The notes under the pieces were generated by a model that saw nothing but the letters and a program-made list of their open reading frames with translations, had not been told where the DNA came from and ran no database searches. The position numbers and the translations under genes are program-made. Shown here piece after piece: positions 1 to 5,394 of a stretch of DNA of 7,175 nt. This stretch comes from Candidatus Heimdallarchaeota archaeon (GTDB lineage: Archaea > Asgardarchaeota > Heimdallarchaeia > JABLTI01), in assembly GCA_030671945.1 (NCBI GenBank), contig DAOVHJ010000126.1, positions 1-7,175 on the forward strand, given 5' to 3'. Each line of letters begins with the position of its first letter. The stretch's first letter is position 1.

Positions 1-407
1 GATAACATTGTGTATAATTGTTCACCAAAATCGGATTGACTTTGATTAATCACTTGTAACTTTGAATCAGCTGTGAAAATAGTTCGACCTCTTCTTAATT
101 CCCTGGCTAAACTTATACCCTTTATTCTAATTCGATAGTCCCTCTCCATTAATTTTCCTTTGTCTAGTTTAAAGAATTTGACTAAACTTGGGTTCCCTTT
201 TTTCTCATGTACAATTAGGAGTCGATTAATCCCTAAAACAGCTAATTCATTAGCTAAATCATTTAGACTACGAGATCCTCTTGTAAAATGAAAAGACCAA
301 GGGATAACCCGTACAAGATCACGAATAAATGATCGTGTTCTCTGACTGGGCTTCCTTGATGTCGTTAGAACGAACTTTTCATAGGGAGCTATGTCTCGTT
401 CAGTCAT
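1..407 (-). CDS. Brix/Imp4-like ribosome biogenesis protein, partial (C-terminus beyond left edge)
   Basis: The first 135 codons are visible and stay open to the window edge, so the protein is truncated only by the window. My translation begins MTERDIAPYEKFVLTTSRKP. The segment LTTSRKPSQRTRSFIRDL (residues 14-31) is the typical opening of the Brix domain, followed by RGSRSLNDLANELAVLGINRLLIVHEKKG (about 43-71 in all), the first alpha/beta half of the domain. Archaeal single-domain Brix proteins are relatives of eukaryotic Imp4, Rpf and Brx1, which bind rRNA during ribosome assembly. The role here is inferred from the family. The ATG at 407 overlaps the TGA of the L37Ae gene (ATGA), which points to translational coupling. 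A weak AAGG lies just upstream. It is the last visible gene of the exosome operon. The family call is firm; which rRNA site it acts on is unknown. Confidence 0.88.
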   Translation of the reverse strand, partial: MTERDIAPYEKFVLTTSRKPSQRTRSFIRDLVRVIPWSFHFTRGSRSLNDLANELAVLGINRLLIVHEKKGNPSLVKFFKLDKGKLMERDYRIRIKGISLARELRRGRTIFTADSKLQVINQSQSDFGEQLYTML

Positions 408-703
408 TTCCTTGTCTTACCAAGCCGTTGATCTTCCAAACTCAATGTAGTCCTAGCTGCGGATCTTCCAGTTGGTGTGACTGGTATCCAAGCCCCTCCA
501 GCAAAACTTAAACCACACTTTTTACAGTTCCAAATCCCAACTGATTTTCGTTTCACTTTGGGACTTGCACAACTGGGACATCTGTGTGTTGCATTCATGC
601 TGTTTTCTACTTTGAGGAAGCGCTTCTTAAGCTGTGAACCATATCGAGGGCCAAAACGACCTGTGGAACCAACTTTCTTTGTTTTTCTTGTCAATGTTTC
701 CAT
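404..703 (-). CDS. rpl37ae: Ribosomal protein L37Ae (eL43), zinc-ribbon
   Basis: This is a large-subunit ribosomal protein of Archaea and eukaryotes. The N-terminal block TKKVGSTGRFGPRYG is diagnostic, and the zinc ribbon uses C42-x2-C45 and C60-x2-C63, with RCPSCASPKVKRKSVGIW and NCKKCGLSFAGGAW around the two pairs. The body matches the family to about residue 82; the last 17 residues are a variable tail. The start is debatable. The ATG at 703 touches a GAGG (704-707), leaving no SD spacing, whereas a TTG at 694 lies nine bases after that GAGG and gives MTRKTKKVGSTGRFG, closer to the family's usual N-terminus. I keep the ATG as the conservative boundary. The gene lies 29 nt after rrp42 and overlaps Brix by 4 nt. 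In many archaea rpoP sits at this junction; here it does not. Confidence 0.96.
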   Translation of the reverse strand: METLTRKTKKVGSTGRFGPRYGSQLKKRFLKVENSMNATHRCPSCASPKVKRKSVGIWNCKKCGLSFAGGAWIPVTPTGRSAARTTLSLEDQRLGKTRK

Positions 704-732
704 CCTCTGAGCTTTTGTTTTTTATCTCTTCT

Positions 733-1584
733 TTATGTCTCTTCAGACCAAGGATAAGCTTTCGCGTCTGTGATTTTATCTAGTTGACTTCTTATTTCTT
801 TCGTTCTTTCTGATGCAATGTCAATGCATTTCTTAAGCTCATCTACTGTGAAAGTTCCGTTTTCACCTTTTTGTGTAGCACAGATTTTATCATCATCTCT
901 AAACGCAAAAGTGATTCGTGCATCTTCAATGCCTTCTTCTTTCAAGACTGGGTCAACAATTATGTGTTTTCCAATCTTTCCGAAAGTACAGCTAATTGGA
1001 GTGTAATCTAGTTTTAACGGTGTGGTTGTTTCTAAGAGTTCAACATCTTCATTGCCTTCTTCATCAGTAACGATTTTTGTCTCTGGAATTCGAGCATTCA
1101 TTATTGCTGAAATAGCAGCAAGTTCACAGGCATCGAAAAGATTACCATCGTGATCTAACACATAAATATCTATGAATAGAATCCAGACTTTTTTACCAGA
1201 TATTAGTACTAAAGATTCTTTGTTCACACATTTTGATTCACGGATAGCTCTATCTGCCACTCGAGCAAGCTCAATAGCTTTTGCTCTGGGAGGACCAGAT
1301 TCGAATATTGGTGAAGCAATAGGAACTAATTCTACAGTTGTAGTTACTACACCTGAATCAGGAGTATCTGGGAAAGGTGTTCCAAGTTGAGCTTTGACAC
1401 CTGCAATAACCTTTGTGCGACCTATTTTTACGATAGCACTGCCTTCTGCTTTTGCTACATAGCCAGGAATGATTGAAATTTTTCTAAATTCATCAAAGGC
1501 TCGTCCATCTGTTCTTTTACCATGATCCAATAATGAGACTATATGTTGTTTTTCTACTAGACTTATTAAATTAGTATCTGCCAT
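733..1584 (-). CDS. rrp42: Archaeal exosome subunit Rrp42 (RNase PH fold, non-catalytic)
   Basis: This subunit alternates with Rrp41 in the hexameric ring of the archaeal exosome, the 3'-to-5' RNA-degrading and tailing complex. At 283 residues it is slightly longer than usual. Family landmarks in order are GKRTDGRAFDEFR (22-34), AEGSAIVKIGRTKVIAGVKA (46-65 region), ESGPPRAKAIELARVADRAI (95-114), the YVLDHDGNLFDACELAA block (141-157) and HIIVDP (207-212). The DHDGNLFDA signature and the long insert after it separate Rrp42 from Rrp41. In characterised archaeal exosomes Rrp42 lacks the phosphorolytic aspartates but is needed for the active site at the Rrp41 interface; that is family knowledge. 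An excellent SD (GGAGGT at 1591-1596) stands six bases before the ATG and fixes the start. The gap to rrp41 is 14 nt. Confidence 0.96.
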   Translation of the reverse strand: MADTNLISLVEKQHIVSLLDHGKRTDGRAFDEFRKISIIPGYVAKAEGSAIVKIGRTKVIAGVKAQLGTPFPDTPDSGVVTTTVELVPIASPIFESGPPRAKAIELARVADRAIRESKCVNKESLVLISGKKVWILFIDIYVLDHDGNLFDACELAAISAIMNARIPETKIVTDEEGNEDVELLETTTPLKLDYTPISCTFGKIGKHIIVDPVLKEEGIEDARITFAFRDDDKICATQKGENGTFTVDELKKCIDIASERTKEIRSQLDKITDAKAYPWSEET

Positions 1585-1590
1585 TTTTTA

Positions 1591-1596
1591 ACCTCC
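1591..1596 (-). promoter_or_regulatory. Strong Shine-Dalgarno site for rrp42
   Basis: GGAGGT on the minus strand, six bases before the ATG at 1584, complementary to the archaeal 16S rRNA 3' end. It is the best SD in the window. It sits in the 14-nt gap behind the rrp41 stop. Confidence 0.8.
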
Positions 1597-1598
1597 AA

Positions 1599-1791
1599 TT
1601 ATTTCTTTTCCGCCTTTTCTTTAGGGGAGGTTTTCTTTTTCCCAAGAATTCTCTTGCCAGATTTCTTTTTCTCAGCTTTTTCAGCAGCTGGTTCTTTGTC
1701 CTTCTTATCGTCAGCTTTCTTCTTTGAGTCTTTCTTCGCTGGCTCTGTTTTCTTTTCTTTTGATTTCGCGGGAGTCTTCTCTTTATCTAGT
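1599..1791 (-). other. Region encoding the Lys/Glu-rich low-complexity tail of Rrp41
   Basis: The last roughly 64 codons of rrp41 encode an almost purely charged, proline- and alanine-containing segment with repeated KK, EKK and KKK clusters, and no hydrophobic residues apart from a short RILG patch. It is predicted to be disordered and strongly basic. It follows directly after the final helix of the RNase PH core. It could be an RNA- or ribosome-contacting tail; this is inference only. Confidence 0.7.
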
Positions 1792-2534
1792 GTTTCTATG
1801 ACTTTTTCTGTAATACGAGAATATCTGTTTGTCAATGCATCTCTTTGCATTTGGTAGATTTTCTTGCTTGCAGGAATAAGCATATCCAATGCTTCTTTGT
1901 ATTCTTTTTGTGAGAATATTCCATCAGATTGTAATAAAACGACCTCTTCAGTATGAGGAAGATATGCAAATGGAAGATCTCCATCTCCTTCTTTATCTTC
2001 GACATCATCTAAATCAAGAACGACTTGACCATCTAAAATTCCTGCTGCACATCCAGCAACTAAATCCTTCATAGGTACACCAGCATCTGCTATTGCTAAG
2101 GAAGCTGCACATACAGCTGCACATCTTGAACCACCATCAGCTTGTATAACCTCAATGAACACATCGATAACTGATCGGGGGTATAAGTAATCAAATACTG
2201 CTGGTTTAAGCGCTTCGCCTAAAATTTTAGATATTTCTCTTTCTCTTCTATTAGGAGCAGGTCTTTTTCTCTCAGGAACAGAGAATGTCGCCATACGATA
2301 TTCACATCGAATTAATGCCTTATCTGGCATTTGCATATGTTTTGGATGTAATTCTCTAGGACCATAAACTGCTGCTAATATTTTATTTCTGCCCCAATTG
2401 ATTAAACATGAACCATCAGCACGATCTAAGACACCTACTTCAAATTTTATTTCTCTTATGTCTTCCTTTTTTCGACCATCGTGCCGAGTTCCATCTTTTG
2501 TTATTAATACTGTTTTTTCTTTTTCTTTAGCCAT
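1599..2534 (-). CDS. rrp41: Archaeal exosome catalytic subunit Rrp41 (RNase PH fold) with a charged C-terminal tail
   Basis: This is the phosphorolytic 3'-to-5' exoribonuclease subunit of the archaeal exosome. Numbered from the ATG at 2534 (311 residues), it shows TRHDGRKKEDIR (16-27), ERKRPAPNRREREISKIL (88-105; RNA/phosphate-contacting arginines), QADGGSRCAA (131-140) and DLDDVEDKEGDGDLP (174-188). In that last block D180 and D186 have the six-residue spacing of the catalytic aspartates known from Sulfolobus Rrp41 (D182/D188), so the enzyme looks active. The RNase PH core ends near residue 247. About 60 further residues are almost all K, E, A, D, P and S. Typical archaeal Rrp41 stops near 245, so this tail is an extension. 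An in-frame GTG at 2543 lies inside the GGTGA SD site (2540-2544), so I take the ATG at 2534 as the start. It is 30 nt downstream of rrp4 and 14 nt upstream of rrp42. Confidence 0.95.
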   Translation of the reverse strand: MAKEKEKTVLITKDGTRHDGRKKEDIREIKFEVGVLDRADGSCLINWGRNKILAAVYGPRELHPKHMQMPDKALIRCEYRMATFSVPERKRPAPNRREREISKILGEALKPAVFDYLYPRSVIDVFIEVIQADGGSRCAAVCAASLAIADAGVPMKDLVAGCAAGILDGQVVLDLDDVEDKEGDGDLPFAYLPHTEEVVLLQSDGIFSQKEYKEALDMLIPASKKIYQMQRDALTNRYSRITEKVIETLDKEKTPAKSKEKKTEPAKKDSKKKADDKKDKEPAAEKAEKKKSGKRILGKKKTSPKEKAEKK

Positions 2535-2539
2535 TTTTT

Positions 2540-2544
2540 TCACC
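2540..2544 (-). promoter_or_regulatory. Shine-Dalgarno site for rrp41 that decides the start
   Basis: GGTGA on the minus strand is followed by five A's and then the ATG at 2534. The GTG contained in this SD is in frame with rrp41 and could be mistaken for a start. The same arrangement occurs in front of the SBDS gene, which argues that GGTGA is the SD in both cases. Confidence 0.65.
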
Positions 2545-2564
2545 GAAACATTCGTGATAGCTTT

Positions 2565-3347
2565 TCATGCTTTCTTTTCCCCAGCAGGTTTCTTTTCAGC
2601 TGGTTTCTCTTCTTTCGGAGTTTTGGTTGGGGGTTTTCTATCCTTAACCATTTCTTCTAAGAATTCTTTTACCCTATCAGTCAATCCGGAAGTATGAGCT
2701 TCTCGATCTATTTTCTCGATTGCTTGAAGAACTAAAAATTCATCCTCAAAATTATTGCCTTTGAACCAAACACAACCATTTTGTCCAACTATCATACGAC
2801 AATTAGTGTATTGTTTGATTGTTGAAATCATGCTTCCTCTTCTACCAATGAGTCTTGGTATTTTAGAGGGACTGACTTTTATCACTCTACCACCGGTAAG
2901 CTTTCCTAAATATGGACCGCTTTGTGATCGATTATCATTTCTTAATGTTAATTGTGGATCTCGTGTTCTATCAAAGGAGAAAATCTTTGAGACAACAATA
3001 TCTCCAACATCAAAGATTTTTCTAGTGTCATCTTTCACGGGATCAAATCTTCTATCAAGAGATGATGAAGTTCGTATTATTCCTGGATAAGGACTTTCTA
3101 TATCTACTATCCAAGAACTTAGTGAGACATCGGTAACTTTTCCTATTACTAGATCTCCAACTCTTGGAAAGTATTTTCCTTTTAAAGAAACAACGCTAAT
3201 ATGATTATCTTTTATGGTTACAAGACCAATTACTTGTGAGATAATCTGTTTTTCTTTTCTAAAGACATTAGATCCTAACATGTATTCTCCTTCAGCGATA
3301 GTTTCACCAGGAGTGACCATGGATCTATCTTTTATTAAAACGGGCAT
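2565..3347 (-). CDS. rrp4: Archaeal exosome RNA-binding cap subunit Rrp4 (S1 + KH)
   Basis: Rrp4 forms, with or instead of Csl4, the three-subunit cap on the Rrp41/Rrp42 ring and guides RNA into the pore. Domains in its 260 residues: an N-terminal beta domain (about 1-58), an S1 domain (about 62-137, with GDLVIGKVTDVSLSSWIVDI near its start) and a KH domain (about 150-215) with the GxxG loop as GRRG at 168-171 in KIPRLIGRRGSMI. After residue 235 comes a 25-residue K/P/E-rich tail resembling in composition the Rrp41 tail. The start at 3347 (MPVLIKDRSMVTPGE) has GGAG at 3357-3360 with nine bases between. An overlapping ATG four bases upstream is out of frame. It lies 31 nt after SBDS and 30 nt before rrp41. 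Confidence 0.96.
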   Translation of the reverse strand: MPVLIKDRSMVTPGETIAEGEYMLGSNVFRKEKQIISQVIGLVTIKDNHISVVSLKGKYFPRVGDLVIGKVTDVSLSSWIVDIESPYPGIIRTSSSLDRRFDPVKDDTRKIFDVGDIVVSKIFSFDRTRDPQLTLRNDNRSQSGPYLGKLTGGRVIKVSPSKIPRLIGRRGSMISTIKQYTNCRMIVGQNGCVWFKGNNFEDEFLVLQAIEKIDREAHTSGLTDRVKEFLEEMVKDRKPPTKTPKEEKPAEKKPAGEKKA

Positions 3348-3356
3348 TCATTATTA

Positions 3357-3360
3357 CTCC
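3357..3360 (-). promoter_or_regulatory. Shine-Dalgarno site for rrp4
   Basis: GGAG on the minus strand, preceded by an A-run, nine bases before the ATG at 3347. It selects this ATG over the out-of-frame ATG at 3351. Confidence 0.6.
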
Positions 3361-3378
3361 TTTTTATCATAATTTTTC

Positions 3379-4116
3379 TCATTCACTTTTTCTTTCTACA
3401 ATTTTCACTTCGGCTTTACCCTTGGTTAGTTGATTAATTTTATCAAGAAAATCAGCTTGTTTACCAGAAGGCATCTCAATTTTTGCATACCATGATCCAT
3501 CATTTCCCCATTGATCTTCAAGTATTTCACCTGCTCCTGCAACAATACCATATGCAGGACCAGTAAAGTCAGGTGTGACTTTTACAGCTAAAACAACTGA
3601 TTCTAACCTAATTGGAATAATTGCTTGAATTTGTTTAATGATGTCTTTAGCTTGTTTGTCTGGAGGTAAAACATAATCTATGTTTACGCCAGCTTCATCC
3701 ATAGCAGATTCAATACGCGCTGGTGGATGTGGTTTGTTTGTTTGGGGATTTATACAATGAACATGTATAAAGTTGATTATTTCATCAATCTTATCTTTCA
3801 AAAGCTTCTTTCTTTGCGCTTGTGTTAATTGTAAAGCACCCTTCTCTAGGATAATTTTTACAATTTCCTCTTCATTATCAGATTCAAAAGTTTGTTCCAG
3901 AATTATTTCGGAAGCTTTCTCTCCTTTAGTTGCGTTGTGAAAAACCATGTATCCTTCTACAATATCACTTATTGGAATTTCTTCACCCTTTTTGTAATTC
4001 AACGCAGCTTCGGGATCCACGATAATTTCAAATTTCTGATTACGGTATGTATATCTAACAAGAGCTTTCTTTTCTAGATCTATAAATTGCCGTCTTTCAC
4101 CTGAATCGTGGGACAT
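3379..4116 (-). CDS. sbds: SBDS family ribosome maturation factor
   Basis: This is the archaeal orthologue of the Shwachman-Bodian-Diamond protein. In eukaryotes it works with the EFL1 GTPase to remove eIF6/Tif6 from new 60S subunits; in Archaea the role is inferred from the family and from this operon. It has 245 residues from the ATG at 4116, the usual length. Domain I (about 1-95) includes the stretch EGYMVFHNATKGEKASE (54-70). Domain II (about 98-168) carries the conserved HPPARIESAMDEA (130-142). Domain III is a ferredoxin-like fold (about 170-240) with RLESVVLAVKV and the glycine-rich AYGIVAGAG. An in-frame GTG at 4125 lies inside an AGGTGA SD (4122-4127), so the ATG is preferred. It is the first gene of the exosome operon. 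No proteasome alpha gene precedes it here. Confidence 0.96.
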   Translation of the reverse strand: MSHDSGERRQFIDLEKKALVRYTYRNQKFEIIVDPEAALNYKKGEEIPISDIVEGYMVFHNATKGEKASEIILEQTFESDNEEEIVKIILEKGALQLTQAQRKKLLKDKIDEIINFIHVHCINPQTNKPHPPARIESAMDEAGVNIDYVLPPDKQAKDIIKQIQAIIPIRLESVVLAVKVTPDFTGPAYGIVAGAGEILEDQWGNDGSWYAKIEMPSGKQADFLDKINQLTKGKAEVKIVERKSE

Positions 4117-4121
4117 TATTT

Positions 4122-4127
4122 TCACCT
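4122..4127 (-). promoter_or_regulatory. Shine-Dalgarno site for SBDS that decides the start
   Basis: AGGTGA on the minus strand lies five bases before the ATG at 4116. The in-frame GTG at 4125 is part of the SD itself. This is the same layout as in front of rrp41. Confidence 0.65.
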
Positions 4128-4176
4128 ATTATTTCTATTTCTTCTTACTTTTTGTAAGTTTTAGCAAAGCAAAAAT

Positions 4177-4186
4177 TACCTTTAAT
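4177..4186 (-). promoter_or_regulatory. Candidate TATA-like promoter of the SBDS-exosome operon
   Basis: The minus strand carries ATTAAAGGTA about 65 bases before the SBDS ATG. A start site about 25 bases downstream would give a leader of roughly 40 nt containing the SD. The identical ten bases occur on the plus strand at 5134-5143 before the zinc-ribbon gene. A second candidate is the TATAAA read on the minus strand at 4263-4268. The assignment is by eye and uncertain. Confidence 0.35.
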
Positions 4187-4262
4187 TGTCCCTTGGGTCT
4201 TTCCAATGAAAAGATACTTTCTCACTGCTCGAATCAAAAGGATGCTGATTCCAGCGCGCAAG

Positions 4263-4268
4263 TTTATA
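4263..4268 (+). promoter_or_regulatory. Candidate TATA box in the SBDS upstream region
   Basis: TTTATA reads on the plus strand (TATAAA on the minus). On the plus strand it would set a start near 4291, just inside the structured element. On the minus strand it could serve the SBDS operon with a leader of about 120 nt. The sequence does not decide which. Confidence 0.3.
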
Positions 4269-4273
4269 GGGAC

Positions 4274-4356
4274 TCAGCCAAATCGAAAGAGTAAATGTAC
4301 AGGGTGATCGAAACCATCCTATGGTACTTGGTTTAGGCTGATTTTTGGTTTTTTTT
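4274..4356 (+). ncRNA. Candidate structured small RNA ending in a T-tract (unassigned)
   Basis: The plus strand can fold into two stacked helices. The outer helix pairs TCAGCCAAATC (4274-4284) with GGTTTAGGCTGA (4330-4341): 11 pairs with one bulged A. The inner hairpin pairs GTACAGGGTG (4297-4306) with CATCCT (4315-4320) and GTAC (4324-4327), with a bulged ATG and the 8-nt loop ATCGAAAC. A T5-GG-T8 tract (4342-4356) follows at once, as in a terminator. Two pairs (T4283-G4331 and G4304-T4317) are G-U on the plus strand and would be A-C mismatches on the minus, so the plus strand is the better fold. The region lies between two minus-strand genes, so it is not a tail of a neighbouring plus-strand gene. 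I recognise no SRP, RNase P, tRNA, C/D or H/ACA signature. The TATA at 4263 would start transcription inside the outer helix, which weakens the case. Confidence 0.35.
4342..4356 (+). terminator. T-tract terminator candidate
   Basis: T5-GG-T8 on the plus strand directly follows the outer helix of the structured element. U-tracts are the main archaeal termination signal. No plus-strand protein gene of ordinary size lies upstream for it to serve. Confidence 0.4.
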
Positions 4357-4423
4357 GCCTTTCATATCAATTTGAAATATCATGAGTAAATAAGTTTTAC
4401 TTCAAGAGTGATTAGAAATTGAC

Positions 4424-4440
4424 TTTTTTTATTAAAAAAT
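4424..4440. terminator. Bidirectional T/A-tract, probable terminator of the four-helix membrane protein gene
   Basis: A T7 run, ATT, then an A6 run form an inverted repeat that gives a T-run on both strands. On the minus strand it lies about 80 bases after the stop at 4518, a reasonable termination point. A small inverted repeat (AATGA-TATAG-TCATT, about 4440-4454) is next to it. Confidence 0.3.
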
Positions 4441-4517
4441 AATGATATAGTCATTGATATGATATAGATTCAAGATAGTTGTGAAATAAAAGAATAAAGT
4501 AAGAAGAGCTATGCTAA

Positions 4518-4958
4518 TCATGATTTTGCGGTAGCGTCTTCTTTGGGTGTACTTGACATGATAAACCATAAAGTTATCAATACAACTCCAAGAGATGTTC
4601 CACCAAACACAACCCATTTAGTGGAGAAATTTCCTGTATTCCCAATAAAAATAGCTGGAAGCAATGTAATTATCAAACTAATAATTACTTCTACCCAACC
4701 AGGTAGAGCATTCATTTTTTCTCGAATACTGCCAATTAATAACAAAATATTGAAGTATAATCCCCAGAAGAGCAAAATTACAAAGGTAAACATTACTCCA
4801 TCAATGAATATCCAACTTAAACTAGGTGGTAATGGATTATCAACAATATTAAAGAATGAAATGAATATAATCAGTGCTAATACAAGTACTAAGAAAATTG
4901 AGGAAATTAGGATTGTTCGATTTGTTTTATTTCGCCATAAAGACATAGTTCTTTGCAT
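4518..4958 (-). CDS. Unrecognised four-helix membrane protein
   Basis: This 146-residue protein has four predicted membrane helices at about 15-37, 50-77, 88-106 and 115-134, with a basic N-terminus (SLWRNKTNR) and a short charged C-terminus (STPKEDATAKS). I recognise no family and no catalytic motif. Two starts are possible. The ATG at 4958 touches a GGAG (4959-4962), leaving no SD spacing. The ATG at 4946 (MSLWRNKTN) has 12 bases after the same GGAG and may be the true one. A TTAAATA at about 5029-5035 on the minus strand could be its TATA box. An overlapping plus-strand frame of 151 codons is less protein-like. The gene points toward SBDS but is 400 nt away with a terminator-like tract between, so it is probably separate from the operon. 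Confidence 0.7.
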   Translation of the reverse strand: MQRTMSLWRNKTNRTILISSIFLVLVLALIIFISFFNIVDNPLPPSLSWIFIDGVMFTFVILLFWGLYFNILLLIGSIREKMNALPGWVEVIISLIITLLPAIFIGNTGNFSTKWVVFGGTSLGVVLITLWFIMSSTPKEDATAKS

Positions 4959-5133
4959 CTCCGAATATGTTTATGCTCTATTCAGGACTAATTCTTGATT
5001 TTCTTTCTGCTTTAAAATTTTTATCATTTATTTAAGTATTGTTCAAATTCGTATTGTTAGGAGAAATATCATGTAATCGAAATAGAACTTGAAAAAAATT
5101 TCAACAAGTATACGATTTTAAACCAAAAAATGT

Positions 5134-5143
5134 ATTAAAGGTA
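5134..5143 (+). promoter_or_regulatory. Candidate TATA-like promoter of the zinc-ribbon gene
   Basis: ATTAAAGGTA, identical to the ten bases before SBDS, lies 44 bases upstream of the ATG at 5187. A start about 25 bases downstream leaves a leader of roughly 25 nt with a weak GGGG (5176-5179). Promoter assignment by eye only. Confidence 0.35.
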
Positions 5144-5186
5144 CTGTAAGAACATATTTACAGTTAATAATCTCTGGGGCAGATTC

Positions 5187-5387
5187 ATGACAAAGAAGGA
5201 TAAGAAAACCTCTGATGTTTGGAGACCGGATGTATACATATGCAATGATTGCAGTCATCGATTTGATAAAGCAGAATATATCCAAGTTGAAGATGATGGC
5301 CTTGTTTTTCAAAGAACTGTATGTCCGAAATGCAAAAGTGAGAGTATTCGTGTCTCATCTTGGTCTGAAGAGGATTTTCAGAAATAA
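5187..5387 (+). CDS. Small zinc-ribbon protein of unknown function
   Basis: This 66-residue protein has a four-cysteine zinc-binding pattern: C19-x2-C22 (YICNDCSHRF) and C46-x2-C49 (TVCPKCKSESIRVSSW), 23 residues apart. The fold is a zinc ribbon like those in small archaeal nucleic-acid-binding or transcription-associated proteins and in FmdB-type proteins, but I cannot name a family. The N-terminus is lysine-rich and the C-terminus acidic. The ATG at 5187 follows a weak GGGGC seven bases upstream. The gene stands alone on the plus strand, diverging from the four-helix protein gene and converging with the two-helix one. The paired CxxC motifs make it a credible gene despite its size; the antisense and shifted frames over it are shadows. 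Confidence 0.78.
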   Translation: MTKKDKKTSDVWRPDVYICNDCSHRFDKAEYIQVEDDGLVFQRTVCPKCKSESIRVSSWSEEDFQK

Positions 5388-5394
5388 TATGATA

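Larger units (their letters stand above)
4117..4517. other. Intergenic region without a convincing protein gene
   Basis: About 400 bases separate the SBDS start from the end of the membrane protein gene. In order from the left it holds the SBDS SD, a short CTTAC/GTAAG inverted repeat (about 4145-4159), the ATTAAAGGTA promoter candidate, two small inverted repeats (GAATC/GATTC at 4231-4251 and GCTG/CAGC at 4244-4255), the TATA at 4263, the structured plus-strand element and the A/T terminator. The only open frames are tiny. Confidence 0.6.

Noticed and set aside
1599..1791. The Rrp41 tail as a frameshift artefact.
   Set aside because: The frame continues smoothly, ends at a stop properly spaced before the rrp42 SD, and its biased K/E composition resembles the Rrp4 tail, so it looks like a real coding extension.
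2398..3090. Plus-strand open frames of about 100 codons opposite rrp41 and rrp4.
   Set aside because: They lie wholly over firmly identified exosome genes and show no family features, so they are antisense shadows.
4220..4262. A tRNA-like T-arm (GATTCGAGC on the minus strand) upstream of SBDS.
   Set aside because: No acceptor stem, anticodon arm or CCA-side pairing could be built around it.
4295..4341. A box C/D or H/ACA guide RNA in the structured element (GTGATCG as C box, CTGA as D box).
   Set aside because: The C-box match is poor, the distance to CTGA is too short for two guides, there is no D'/C' pair, and no ACA follows the helix.
4543..4998. A 151-codon plus-strand open frame opposite the four-helix membrane protein gene.
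   Set aside because: Its composition has no recognisable domain or helix pattern, and it has no convincing SD. The minus-strand frame has four clean membrane helices, so the plus frame is taken as its shadow.
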